From Marinobacterium marinum (GTDB taxonomy: Bacteria > Pseudomonadota > Gammaproteobacteria > Pseudomonadales > Balneatricaceae): a stretch of DNA of 64,000 nt. Position numbers and translations under genes: made by a program. The stretch covers positions 1-64,000 of the forward strand of contig NZ_JACEMT010000040.1 in assembly GCF_013868415.1 (NCBI RefSeq), written 5' to 3'. This document shows positions 1 to 7,933 of the stretch, piece by piece. Every line of letters begins with the position of its first letter. Position 1 is the stretch's first letter. Under the pieces are notes generated by a model. The model saw only the letters and a program-made list of their open reading frames with translations, searched no databases and was not told where the DNA came from.

Positions 1-177
1 CCAATCATCGAGCTGCTGCATGAAGGCCCTCAATGGCCGTTGAGGGTGGGTCCCAATTTACCCGGAAAACGCAGAGAATTATCCATACAAGTCAAAGCAC
101 TCGGACTTGGTAAAGCTGTCACCTTTTTTGTTCCAAAAAAGCCGCCAACTTCACCAAGCCGGTGTTTGAGGCGTTAG
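1..177 (+). CDS. 3' end of an unrecognised cassette-type gene (partial)
   Basis: The reading frame is open from the first base to a TAG at 175-177 and gives 58 residues, ending in a basic tail (CLRR). The stop codon lies inside the GTTAGCC recombination core, a common arrangement for integron cassette genes. The visible part matches no family I recognise; it does not resemble the C-terminus of a tyrosine recombinase. The left part is outside the window. It could be a real cassette gene or chance coding up to the recombination site. Confidence 0.4.
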   Translation, partial: PIIELLHEGPQWPLRVGPNLPGKRRELSIQVKALGLGKAVTFFVPKKPPTSPSRCLRR

Positions 178-179
178 CC
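137..179 (+). other. Integron recombination core GTTAGCC (attC or attI, incomplete)
   Basis: GTTAGCC at 173-179 matches the GTTRRRY core seen at the ends of the other attC sites here. The sequence before it contains CCAAC and a short CACC/GGTG inverted repeat, but no convincing paired R''/L'' box, so the site is shorter than the five clear attC sites. It may be a degenerate attC or the attI site. It marks the left boundary of the cassette carrying the gene at 203. Confidence 0.45.
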
Positions 180-202
180 GCATTCAGAGTTAAAGGAGAA
201 TA

Positions 203-1105
203 ATGAATACTGTTGATGCATTTGGAATAAAAGAGCAAATGTTCGAAGATATGCTTCATGATTACGATGAGGCGAAGCAGTGGTTGGAAGAATTAGGTAT
301 TAAAATAGAGGCAGGCAGGTTTCAGTCATATAAAAAATTAATTGCCCAAAGTCTAAAGAGGGGAAAATTCAATTCTCCTGATATAAACGATTCTGACGCC
401 CTTTGGGCTGTTGCTGAACTTCATGATTTGCTTGAAATATCTAAATATTTGCATGGTGTCGACCATGAGGATATTAAAAATACTCTAAACTGGCTTAAAA
501 AGGGACCGCCTTTGCTATCGGGAGAACCGAATGATGGCGGCGGAATCCATGGAAGAAACTTTACGTTTGAGCTTTATGCATCTTCCAGGTTCTTAAGAGC
601 TGGCTTGGATGTAAGTTATCAATCCGATGCTGATTTGAATATCTTCATAGCTAACACACTACTTCATGTAGAGTGCAAAAGAGCTGTAACTGAAAATAAC
701 TTAGAAGGCCTTATTGAAAAAGCAATTGAACAAATTGATAGATCATGTGAGGAAAACGACACTGACCGCGGGTTAATAGCCTTATCACTCAGTAAACTGT
801 TCTGGATGATTCAAGTAGATATGAATCAAGGCAATGTCGCTGATGAGAAAGAACTTCAATCTTTGCTACATCCCGTGTCAGAAAAAATAGCGATGGCAAT
901 AAGAGCGCAATACGCAACTAAATCAGACAATGTTATTGGAGTGATTTTTCATTATAAAATGCCTTTTTATAGGCGTTCAAATGGATTTCCAGCGTTTATT
1001 AATAGGTTTTCATTTGTATCATTTTCCGATCCAGGTACTACCAATAAGGCGATTTCGGATGAATTATCGAATTGCCTTAAGCAGTCCGTATACAGTAGCG
1101 GCTAA
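203..1105 (+). CDS. Cassette-encoded PD-(D/E)XK nuclease-like protein
   Basis: A 300-residue soluble protein preceded by a good ribosome binding site (AAAGGAG, 6 bases before the ATG). The middle part has the spacing of a restriction-endonuclease fold: Glu123 in a helix (FELYASSRF), Asp144 (DADL), then Glu157-x-Lys159 in a strand (HVECKR). These would be the metal-binding residues of a PD-(D/E)XK nuclease. The N-terminal 110 residues are charged and helical and match nothing I know. The stop codon lies in the R'' box of the attC site. A DNA-cutting or defence role is inferred from the motif only; no partner methylase or ATPase is encoded in the same cassette. Confidence 0.65.
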   Translation: MNTVDAFGIKEQMFEDMLHDYDEAKQWLEELGIKIEAGRFQSYKKLIAQSLKRGKFNSPDINDSDALWAVAELHDLLEISKYLHGVDHEDIKNTLNWLKKGPPLLSGEPNDGGGIHGRNFTFELYASSRFLRAGLDVSYQSDADLNIFIANTLLHVECKRAVTENNLEGLIEKAIEQIDRSCEENDTDRGLIALSLSKLFWMIQVDMNQGNVADEKELQSLLHPVSEKIAMAIRAQYATKSDNVIGVIFHYKMPFYRRSNGFPAFINRFSFVSFSDPGTTNKAISDELSNCLKQSVYSSG

Positions 1106-1183
1106 CAAGGCGGTGTTGTCGCCTTCGGCTGGGACTGCCATTCCGCTGGCGCTTCATGTCAGCCCCAAACCGCGACGTTAGCC
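1100..1183 (+). other. attC site 1
   Basis: An 84-bp imperfect palindrome that begins with GGCTAAC (1100-1106) and ends with GTTAGCC (1177-1183). The inner arms are GC-rich (GGGACTG / CAGCCCC). It follows the nuclease-like cassette gene and overlaps its stop codon. The recombination point would be after the G at 1177. Confidence 0.85.
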
Positions 1184-1218
1184 TCTTTTAGAAGTGGTCT
1201 TGAATACAAGGAATAGTC

Positions 1219-2895
1219 ATGAGTCAAATCCAGAAACTAAATATTAATCTTGAAGGAATTGGTGGCGTGCTCAAAAGTCGTCGGTTTCGTGTTCCAGCAT
1301 ATCAGCGTTCATATGCTTGGGAGGTTGATCATGTCGAAGCTCTTCTAAACGACATTAAAGAGGCAATTGATAACAAAGAGCGTGAATACTTTCTTGGGTC
1401 AGTAGTGGTTACTAGTGCTGACAATGGAAGATATGAGGTGGTGGATGGGCAGCAGAGACTCACTACAATAAGCTTGGTTATCGCGGCAATAAAAGAAATT
1501 TTTCAACGTGATGAAGATCATGAAGTAGTTGTGTCGGTAAAGTCTGATTTTCTTGCCAACACGGACAGAAGAACAAAGGAACGAGAGCCCAAGCTAATTC
1601 TTAATGAGGTAGATAACGAAATTTATCAAGATCTAATTGAGAGCTTTGGTGACGTAGACGAAAAGAAGGTGCGTCGGCAATCACACAAGCGATTGTTATC
1701 AGCGGCTAAGCATTGTGAAAAATATCTAACTGATCTCTGCATTATGTCTAAAGACTCAGAGGAGGAGCTGCACTCATGGCTTGATTATATAGAAACAAGC
1801 CTAAAAGTCATTGTTGTAACGGCTCCCGATGATAGTAACGCATTTGTAATATTTGAAACTCTCAATGACAGGGGCTTAGAGCTTGCTATTTCAGATCTCG
1901 TAAAGAATTACTTATTCCATAAATCTGGCGAGAAGATTGAAGAAACTAAAAATCGCTGGCTATCAATGGTCTCGACTTTGGAAAGTGCATCAGACGACCC
2001 GTTAACGGTTACATATATCAGGCACTTTACCATGGCTAGATATGGGCTGGTACGGGAAAAGGATCTGTTTTCCCTCCTAAAAACAAAGATCACTAGTAAA
2101 AGAGGCTCTTTAAAGTTTTCAACAGAACTAGCTGATACAGTAAGAATTTATACGGCACTATTAAATACGGATCACGAATACTGGAACGATTTCAGTAACG
2201 ATGTGGCATATTCAGTATCTACTTTCAACCTCCTTGGTATGACTCAGATAAGGCCTTTATTGTTGGCATTGCTTGATAAGTTTCCTGCAAAAAAAGTATC
2301 TGAGGCGTTTAAAAAGTTAGTATCGGCGGCCGTCAGGTACCAGATGGTTGGTGGTGTCGGTGGTGGTACTCTCGAAAGGGTTTATGCTGATACGGCAAAA
2401 GCTGTCACAGAAGAAAGAATAAAAACACCTAGCGATGTTATTCAGGCTTTTAAGAGTGTACCAAGTGATTCGGCATTCTTATCAGCTTTTTCCATTGCTT
2501 CGATCTCCAAGCAAAAGATTGCTAGGTATTACCTACGTGAGCTTGAAATTGCACAAGCTGGTTCGAATGCGGAAACCATACCTAACTATGACACTAACAG
2601 TGTTAACCTGGAGCACGTATTACCATTAACGCCTGATCCTATTTGGGAGAATGCCTTTACTCAAGATGAAATGCGATCTTATCAAAGGCGTATTGGAAAC
2701 CTGGCAATAATGGCCTCAAAGCTTAATAGCACTATTGGTAATGGTTGCTTTGAAGATAAAAAAGAACACTACACAGATTCAACTTTCAAATTCACTAAAA
2801 TGATTTCAGCCAATAATGGTTGGAATAAGGATGCCATCGATAGTCGTCAAAGACAGATGGCCGAAGTAGCAGTTAAGCATTGGAGTTTAGGCTAA
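1219..2895 (+). CDS. GmrSD-like DUF262/DUF1524 protein (type IV restriction family), cassette-borne
   Basis: A 558-residue protein with the two-part layout of the GmrSD family in one chain. The N-terminal DUF262 (ParB/Srx-like fold, GmrS type) shows PAYQRSYAW at 26-34 and VDGQQRLTT at 75-83, a motif linked to nucleotide-dependent action. The C-terminal DUF1524 is an HNH-type nuclease, with NLEHVLP at 463-469 (catalytic His466) and RIGNL near 491. GmrSD enzymes cut DNA carrying modified cytosines, so anti-phage restriction is the likely role; the actual substrate cannot be read from sequence. AT-rich, unlike the backbone after 6.7 kb. The stop codon lies in the following attC. Confidence 0.85.
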   Translation: MSQIQKLNINLEGIGGVLKSRRFRVPAYQRSYAWEVDHVEALLNDIKEAIDNKEREYFLGSVVVTSADNGRYEVVDGQQRLTTISLVIAAIKEIFQRDEDHEVVVSVKSDFLANTDRRTKEREPKLILNEVDNEIYQDLIESFGDVDEKKVRRQSHKRLLSAAKHCEKYLTDLCIMSKDSEEELHSWLDYIETSLKVIVVTAPDDSNAFVIFETLNDRGLELAISDLVKNYLFHKSGEKIEETKNRWLSMVSTLESASDDPLTVTYIRHFTMARYGLVREKDLFSLLKTKITSKRGSLKFSTELADTVRIYTALLNTDHEYWNDFSNDVAYSVSTFNLLGMTQIRPLLLALLDKFPAKKVSEAFKKLVSAAVRYQMVGGVGGGTLERVYADTAKAVTEERIKTPSDVIQAFKSVPSDSAFLSAFSIASISKQKIARYYLRELEIAQAGSNAETIPNYDTNSVNLEHVLPLTPDPIWENAFTQDEMRSYQRRIGNLAIMASKLNSTIGNGCFEDKKEHYTDSTFKFTKMISANNGWNKDAIDSRQRQMAEVAVKHWSLG

Positions 2896-2979
2896 CAAAT
2901 GCATGTTGGGCACCCACTGCGTGGGCTGGGACCTTCGTTCCGCTGCGCTTCACTGCGGCCCCAAATGCGGGCGTTATAT
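2890..2979 (+). other. attC site 2
   Basis: A 90-bp imperfect palindrome from GGCTAAC (2890-2896) to GTTATAT (2973-2979), with inner GC-rich arms (GGGCACCCACTG and GCGGCCCC areas). It closes the DUF262/DUF1524 cassette. Confidence 0.85.
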
Positions 2980-2997
2980 TTCAAGAAAGTGTGTGCC

Positions 2998-3477
2998 ATG
3001 GAATACGAAGGCTATTTAACAAAACAAGAAGTATTGGAGAGAATTGAAAATGCATTTCCGTTCGTGGAAAGGCCATCGGAAGATGACCTTTATGTATATG
3101 ACGAGTCCGATAGAATGCGGAAAATCATAAGTTCTGGTATATCTAAATTTCGAGAGCCGGAACTTCCTTATGAAGGCGTAATAGTTTTGTACGATGAATT
3201 TTCTACTATAAGCCAGAAAGCCGTCAGTTGGCTACTTCCGTCAATGCTAAGAATTATAATAAAAGAACGAGATCTTTCTGAAAATCTTCATTGGTTTCTG
3301 CCGTCATACTTTGAACACTTGGATTTAAATAGCCCTGATTCAGCATATAATTTTTCCTGGCTATCTCGGCAGCAGTTGTCTGCATTAAATTGCCTATTTG
3401 AGTACATGTCCGAAAAATACGATGAGTCAACTGGCTATGCACAAGAGAAATTACGAGAGATTGAGCAAAAAATATAA
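2998..3477 (+). CDS. Unrecognised cassette protein, 159 residues
   Basis: The first ATG after attC 2, at 2998, was chosen because the frame upstream of it runs back through the attC site. The product is acidic and probably soluble and globular. The segment IENAFPFVERPSEDD near the N-terminus followed by a helical C-terminus is somewhat like small DUF6714-type proteins, but I am not sure of that. No catalytic motif or membrane segment is visible. The stop codon overlaps the next attC. Confidence 0.7.
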   Translation: MEYEGYLTKQEVLERIENAFPFVERPSEDDLYVYDESDRMRKIISSGISKFREPELPYEGVIVLYDEFSTISQKAVSWLLPSMLRIIIKERDLSENLHWFLPSYFEHLDLNSPDSAYNFSWLSRQQLSALNCLFEYMSEKYDESTGYAQEKLREIEQKI

Positions 3478-3557
3478 CAAGGCGTTCAAAATCAGTCGCT
3501 GCGCTCCTTGGGACCTCAAAAGCTACGCTTTTTCGGCCCTTTAACGCGGCGTTATAT
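3472..3557 (+). other. attC site 3
   Basis: An 86-bp site from ATATAAC (3472-3478) to GTTATAT (3551-3557). Its inner part (GGGACCTCAAAAGCTACGC onward) is nearly identical to attC 5, so these two cassettes carry the same attC subtype. Confidence 0.85.
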
Positions 3558-3580
3558 GAAAATACTCCAAGGACGTAAGT

Positions 3581-4630
3581 ATGTCAGATGATTATCAATT
3601 GGTCGTTTCTGGCGATGATCAGGAATCACTTGTTCAAATCCCAATAAAGAAGAAAGACTTTGGTGATTTTGTCACGAACCTTCTTGGCCAGCCAGAAACA
3701 ATGGAATGGTCTAGAAATGGTACATTTGATATCAGGTTTGATTGGTTAATACACCTTCATCACCTGCTGGATCAAAGGATTACTCAGCAAAATCACTCAT
3801 CTCTTGTTGATTTTTCAGCAGTAATTAAATATGAAAAAGGTCCAGAAAGAAGGCTTAATAATATTGATAGCTTTATTCACTTTAACGAGGCCAAAAAGGA
3901 ACTGACAAAAAGTGTAAAGCTAACTTGGACATACCTTGTATCCTTTCCTAAAAAGCACGCACCTGAAAAACAAGAAATTTCCGTACAGTTTTCAACGGAT
4001 AGTACAGTAAGAGTAATGATGGGAACTGCCCGCGTCACAAGAGAGGAGACTGAAGGCCGGGGAGATGTTCATTGCTCCATTTCATATACAGAAAGAACTT
4101 GGGGTGATGACATAGAATCAATCCTTGAAAAGGAGATTGATTCTATTATCGAAAAACCCAAATGGTACAGAAAAGTTGCTGACTTTTCGCTCTTAATGCT
4201 ATTTATGGGATTTTTTATATCAGGGTTAGTACTTCCTGATTATATTGAGCAAACTATTCAGGAAAATAATATTGCAGCAATATTCGCAGGTTCAATACCA
4301 GAGGGGGCAGGTATCGAGTCACTTCAAGATTCAGAAAAGCTCAATCTTATCGTTAAGATACTAGATCCAAATAGTAAAGTTCATAGCGTTGAAGTTTGGT
4401 TCAGGATAGTTTCATTTTTAGGAGGTATTGCATTAGCGGCTCTTACTATGGCTATAATGATGATTGAGAAGCCTTCATTTGTTGTGATTACCAGTTCGGA
4501 TGAAGAGAGACGGCAAAAGATAAGAAAGGGAAAAACTAAGAAAATAGTAGCTAGAGTTGTATCGTTTGCATTAGCAATTTCAGCAGGTGTCGCTGGTAAT
4601 TACCTCTATTACTATTTATCAATACAATAA
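3581..4630 (+). CDS. Unrecognised cassette membrane protein with three C-terminal helices
   Basis: A 349-residue protein. Residues 1-200 are soluble and mixed in charge and precede a membrane part: helix 1 about 208-228, a loop of about 45 residues, helix 2 about 273-294, a basic loop (RRQKIRKGKTKK) and helix 3 about 322-344. The basic loop suggests that this side and the N-terminal domain face the cytoplasm. No known family was recognised. A large soluble domain anchored by a small membrane region is a layout seen in some phage-defence effectors, but this is only a comparison. The stop codon falls just before attC 4. Confidence 0.7.
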   Translation: MSDDYQLVVSGDDQESLVQIPIKKKDFGDFVTNLLGQPETMEWSRNGTFDIRFDWLIHLHHLLDQRITQQNHSSLVDFSAVIKYEKGPERRLNNIDSFIHFNEAKKELTKSVKLTWTYLVSFPKKHAPEKQEISVQFSTDSTVRVMMGTARVTREETEGRGDVHCSISYTERTWGDDIESILEKEIDSIIEKPKWYRKVADFSLLMLFMGFFISGLVLPDYIEQTIQENNIAAIFAGSIPEGAGIESLQDSEKLNLIVKILDPNSKVHSVEVWFRIVSFLGGIALAALTMAIMMIEKPSFVVITSSDEERRQKIRKGKTKKIVARVVSFALAISAGVAGNYLYYYLSIQ

Positions 4631-4632
4631 AT

Positions 4633-4725
4633 ATATAACAAGGCAATGAAATTCGTTCCGGCCCCTTGTGCCTCCACCGGACCCAAAAAGCTACGCTTTT
4701 CGGTCCGTTTATTGCGGCGTTATAC
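4633..4725 (+). other. attC site 4
   Basis: A 93-bp palindromic site from ATATAAC (4633-4639) to GTTATAC (4719-4725). It shares the AAAAGCTACGCTTTT inner segment with attC 3 and 5 but has a different loop (CCTTGTGCCTCCACC), so it is a related subtype. Confidence 0.85.
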
Positions 4726-4730
4726 GTAAT

Positions 4731-5018
4731 ATGGCATCAAGGAAGACAGAGCTAGAAAAGGCCGCAGGAAAGCTGATCTTAGCCATTCAAAAGGAATGGG
4801 GTAATGAGCTTGGTGAATCTGTTGCTGAAGTAAGCGAAGATGTTATGAACAAAGGGCATGAACTACTTCTGGCGTCAAAGCAAAGGGAAGTACATTGTGT
4901 TCTAGGCGGACTTAACGTGACCCAATACTTGGGGGAGCTTTGGGTTTCAAGGCATCCCGAGGTAAAGAAGTTTATAGTTCAATTTGAAAGGGAACTTGAG
5001 GAAAATGAAAGCGTATAA
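4731..5018 (+). CDS. Small unrecognised cassette protein, 95 residues
   Basis: The ATG at 4731, six bases after the attC core, was chosen; an earlier start would lie inside attC 4. The product is charged and mostly helical (MASRKTELEKAAGKL at the start), with no signal peptide or membrane segment and no clear family. The leader before the ATG is too short for a strong ribosome binding site, so translation may depend on readthrough from upstream or on the attC itself. The stop codon overlaps attC 5. Confidence 0.6.
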   Translation: MASRKTELEKAAGKLILAIQKEWGNELGESVAEVSEDVMNKGHELLLASKQREVHCVLGGLNVTQYLGELWVSRHPEVKKFIVQFERELEENESV

Positions 5019-5098
5019 CAAAGCATTCAAAATCGTTCGCTTCGCTCTCTGGGACCTCAAAAGCTACGCTTTTTCGGCCCTTTAATGCGGCGTTATAA
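5013..5098 (+). other. attC site 5 (last clear attC)
   Basis: An 86-bp site from GTATAAC (5013-5019) to GTTATAA (5092-5098), closely matching attC 3. No further site of this type was found to the right, so this is the last recognisable cassette boundary. Confidence 0.85.
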
Positions 5099-5119
5099 CT
5101 TAAGAGTAAGGATGCTGAG

Positions 5120-5476
5120 ATGAACTACGATTGGCGCTGCCAAGCGTGTGATAGCACAGTAAAAGCAGGGAATGATAAGTGCACAACATGTGCTTGTCCC
5201 GCTTCATGTAATAGTCGAGAACTTCAAAAGTTTAAAGAGGCCTACCTAAACTCCGAATCGTATCGCGATCAGTCTGAATACAGATGCTTTAAGTGCGATC
5301 ATCATCTATATGAGCGCGGTGGATTTAGAGCTTCGGGTGATGGTATTTCAGAGGTTTTCGATGTGGCAACCGAAGGGTTTGTTTACATAGCGTGTAAGAA
5401 ATGCGGATATACTGAAATCTATAAAAAGGACCTTAGTAGCCTATCAATGATTGCTGATTTTTTGATTGGTGAATGA
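5120..5476 (+). CDS. Double zinc-ribbon protein, unknown role
   Basis: A 118-residue protein with two sets of paired cysteines: Cys7/Cys10 with Cys21/Cys24, and Cys56/Cys59 with Cys92/Cys95. This is the pattern of two zinc ribbons or rubredoxin-like knuckles. The second includes YIACKKCGYTEIY, a form common in small nucleic-acid or protein-binding zinc ribbons. It directly follows attC 5 with the spacing of a cassette gene but has no attC behind it. Function unknown. Confidence 0.7.
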   Translation: MNYDWRCQACDSTVKAGNDKCTTCACPASCNSRELQKFKEAYLNSESYRDQSEYRCFKCDHHLYERGGFRASGDGISEVFDVATEGFVYIACKKCGYTEIYKKDLSSLSMIADFLIGE

Positions 5477-5556
5477 GTTATAAAAGTAAAGGTAACCAAC
5501 CGCTAAAACAGGTCCCTTAGCCAAACATTATTAATATAAATATTTAGGTAATAAAA

Positions 5557-5979
5557 ATGATTCAAGATGACCGTAAAGATAAAAAGTCGAGAGATCCGTT
5601 AAAGGTTTTTATCGGTTTGATTTTTATATTAATATCAACTGTAATTGCCAGTTGGTTAGTTGATGCTTTTTTGATGCTATGGGAATCGCCTGATGAACTT
5701 GTTTTAGTTGAAAAAATGTCGTCTTTTATGGCGTATCAAGTACCGATTGAAATGGCAGCGGATAATAGTCAATTATTCAGTGGTATTTTATATGGTTCGG
5801 GTGTTTTTTTATCTATTGTTATTCTTACGGGAGTGGGTTATTTCTTTCAATTTTTTATAACGGTAGCGCTACGTCTAATGTTTCCTGATTTCATGCCTCC
5901 TTTTAGAGAATTTAATAGGGAGTTAGAAGCATTAAAGCGGCAAATAGGTTTTAATAAGCATGAAAACGGCAAAGACTGA
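5557..5979 (+). CDS. Small membrane protein, two helices
   Basis: A 140-residue, AT-rich gene. After a charged start (MIQDDRKDKKSRDP) come a hydrophobic helix at about 17-42 and a second at about 73-105, then a charged, possibly coiled-coil tail (REFNRELEALKRQIG). No family was recognised. It lies in the AT-rich tail of the accessory region without attC sites. Confidence 0.6.
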   Translation: MIQDDRKDKKSRDPLKVFIGLIFILISTVIASWLVDAFLMLWESPDELVLVEKMSSFMAYQVPIEMAADNSQLFSGILYGSGVFLSIVILTGVGYFFQFFITVALRLMFPDFMPPFREFNRELEALKRQIGFNKHENGKD

Positions 5980-6082
5980 GTCAGTGAAAATATATAAGAC
6001 TTCTCGGTTTAAATAGATAATAGTATTTTAATTGGCGGCATGTACAACACGTTTTCATCATTCATAATGAAAGGAGAAGTAA

Positions 6083-6499
6083 ATGTTAACGCCCGTAATA
6101 CAGGAAGAAGAAACGGGGTGCGGAATTGCATCTGTTGCAAATATATTGGGAAAGACCTACTCGGAAATGAAAAATATAGCAAATGCTATGGATATCTATG
6201 CCGAGGATAAATCGCTTTGGTCTGATACTCAATATGTAAGGAGAATGTTATTGCAAGCAGGTGTCGAGACATCTTTAGATGAAATTCCATTTGAGTCATG
6301 GAATACATTACCCGATTTGGCACTGCTCTCTATCAAACATCATTGGGAAAATGGTCATAATTTCTGGCACTGGGTTGTTTTCATGCGTGTGGAAGGCCAA
6401 GGATTTGTTTTGGACTCGGCGAGTTATCTACCATCAAATATTCGGACTGATTTTTCTGAAATGCAGCCGAAGTGGTTCATTGAAGTAAAAAAGGTATAG
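6083..6499 (+). CDS. C39-like (papain-fold) cysteine protease domain protein
   Basis: A 138-residue protein with the marks of the peptidase C39-like fold: Gln7 (oxyanion hole) and Cys13 in TGCGIAS, a helical segment, then His96 in FWHWVVF and Asp111 in VLDSA. Together these give the Cys-His-Asp set in the correct order. There is no signal peptide or ABC-transporter part, so this is a free-standing domain, as in the bacteriocin-like or toxin-like C39 group; its substrate is unknown. A ribosome binding site (AAAGGAG) precedes the ATG. It is the last AT-rich gene before the backbone. Confidence 0.75.
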   Translation: MLTPVIQEEETGCGIASVANILGKTYSEMKNIANAMDIYAEDKSLWSDTQYVRRMLLQAGVETSLDEIPFESWNTLPDLALLSIKHHWENGHNFWHWVVFMRVEGQGFVLDSASYLPSNIRTDFSEMQPKWFIEVKKV

Positions 6500-6750
6500 C
6501 CCTGGTGTTGAATGAACGTCTATTGGTTGCTGGGATGCAGTGGCTACGGCGAGTCTGTTCAGGGTACGGTACAACCAACTGACAAATGCAGCGCCAGTTC
6601 GTATGATGTAGCGGCTTGGACGGGGTGCCCGGCTTGGTTTGCACGGGCCGTTGGCGGTCATGTCTGCGCCGCTCCTGAGCCGATAAGGCGGTATGGGGTG
6701 CCGGTTGTTTGAAGGAGTTTAAATGTCATGTCTGAAAATGGAGTCTCTTG

Positions 6751-7599
6751 ATGGAAGACACGGTTAAACAGGAGCTGATACAGTTTCAGGAAGTCTACAC
6801 AATGGTCGTAGAGTTCTTCGTTAACTACAGTTTCCAGATTCTGGGTGCCCTGATCATCCTGTTGCTGGGGCTGTGGGTGGCTGCGAAGGTTTCCAAATGG
6901 TCTTTGGCGCTGATGCAGCGGCACAATTTGGATATTACGCTAAGCCGCTTTATTGCCAGCTGTGTCAGGATTTTGGTGATCGCCATGGTTGCGATTGTCG
7001 CACTGGGCAAAGTGGGGATTAGTGTGACTCCGCTGATTGCCATGATAGGTGCGGTTGGTCTGGGTGCTGGTCTGGCCATTCAGGGGCTTCTGTCCAACTA
7101 TAGTGCAGGCTTGACGATTGTTTTGACGCGCCCCTATGTGGTGGGCGATACCATCCAGGTTCAAGGTGTCAGTGGTCAGGTGAAGGAAGTGCATCTGTCA
7201 CATACGCTGTTAACGAATGAGGATGGGGTTGATATCTCTATTCCGAACAAGCATGTGGTAGGCGAAATTATTCATAACTCGCATGCTTATACGCTGGCAG
7301 AGGTGTCGATTGATATTGCATACAGTGCCAGCCCTGAGCAGGCATGTGAGCGGTTGAAATCTGCCTTGGTCGCCTTTGGTGATGAAGTTTGCCAGGAACC
7401 GGCGGCACAGGTGGGTATTGAAGGTTTCGGTGAAAATGGGATTACGCTGGGTGTACGCATCTGGCTGCCGACGGAGCGCTATTATGACCTGCTGTACCGT
7501 ATCAATATGGCGCTGTTCAATGAGCTGAAAGACGCCGGCATCGAAATTCCGTTCCCGCAGCGTGAGGTGCGCCTGCTGAATACGCCGCCTGCCGCCTGA
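6751..7599 (+). CDS. mscS: Small-conductance mechanosensitive channel MscS
   Basis: A channel of the inner membrane that opens under membrane tension and releases solutes on osmotic downshock. The product is 282 residues, close to E. coli MscS (286). It has three N-terminal helices (about 26-48, 66-88, 92-125). The pore helix is rich in Gly and Ala (GAVGLGAGLAIQGLLSNYSAG) and is followed by the beta domain (PYVVGDTIQV) and the alpha-beta vestibule. The ATG at 6751 was preferred over a TTG one codon earlier because GGAG lies 7 bases before it. First gene of the GC-rich backbone. Confidence 0.95.
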   Translation: MEDTVKQELIQFQEVYTMVVEFFVNYSFQILGALIILLLGLWVAAKVSKWSLALMQRHNLDITLSRFIASCVRILVIAMVAIVALGKVGISVTPLIAMIGAVGLGAGLAIQGLLSNYSAGLTIVLTRPYVVGDTIQVQGVSGQVKEVHLSHTLLTNEDGVDISIPNKHVVGEIIHNSHAYTLAEVSIDIAYSASPEQACERLKSALVAFGDEVCQEPAAQVGIEGFGENGITLGVRIWLPTERYYDLLYRINMALFNELKDAGIEIPFPQREVRLLNTPPAA

Positions 7600-7652
7600 G
7601 CTGGAGCCCCGAGGCAGGATTCGGGGCTTGCCGAATGACAGGATGCGTCCGC

Positions 7653-7697
7653 AGAAAAAAGCTGCAGGCGCACCCTGTCCGAGGTCAGCTTTTTTCT
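7653..7697. terminator. Bidirectional terminator of mscS and minCDE, overlapping the minE stop
   Basis: A perfect 12-bp inverted repeat (AGAAAAAAGCTG at 7653-7664, CAGCTTTTTTCT at 7686-7697) with T-rich arms in both directions. The inner sequence can also pair (CAGG/CCTG). The right arm contains the last codons and stop of minE, so the min operon ends inside its own terminator stem. Confidence 0.8.
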
Positions 7698-7933
7698 GGC
7701 AGGGTGACGTTCAGTTCCAGAATGGAGCAGTCTTCGTCCAGATTGATCTGTATGTCGTTGGTCGATACATCGACATACTTGGCAATGACGGCCAGAATTT
7801 CCTGCTGCATTTGGGGCAGGTAGTCGGGTTGGGTGCGCTGAGAGCGCTCGTAGGCAACCAGGACTTGCAGGCGCTCCTTGGCGACGCTGGCCGATGTCTG
7901 CTTCTTCGATCGAAAATAACTCAAAATACCCAT
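7685..7933 (-). CDS. minE: Cell division topological specificity factor MinE
   Basis: MinE stimulates the MinD ATPase and makes the MinCD inhibitor oscillate, which keeps the division site at mid-cell. The 82 residues follow the family pattern: a short amphipathic start (MGILSYF), the anti-MinCD segment with [14 protein letters not shown], and the C-terminal dimer domain ending [12 protein letters not shown]. Its ATG overlaps the minD stop codon by one base (TAATG), so translation is coupled to minD. Confidence 0.98.
   Translation of the reverse strand: MGILSYFRSKKQTSASVAKERLQVLVAYERSQRTQPDYLPQMQQEILAVIAKYVDVSTNDIQINLDEDCSILELNVTLPEKS

Noticed and set aside
1-177. Possible integron integrase at the left edge
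   Set aside because: Neither strand shows tyrosine recombinase motifs, and the plus-strand frame ends in the recombination core as cassette genes do.
6500-6750. Small frames and a possible attC between the C39-like gene and mscS
   Set aside because: No GTTRRRY/RYYYAAC pair with palindromic arms, and the frames have no ribosome binding site or family likeness.
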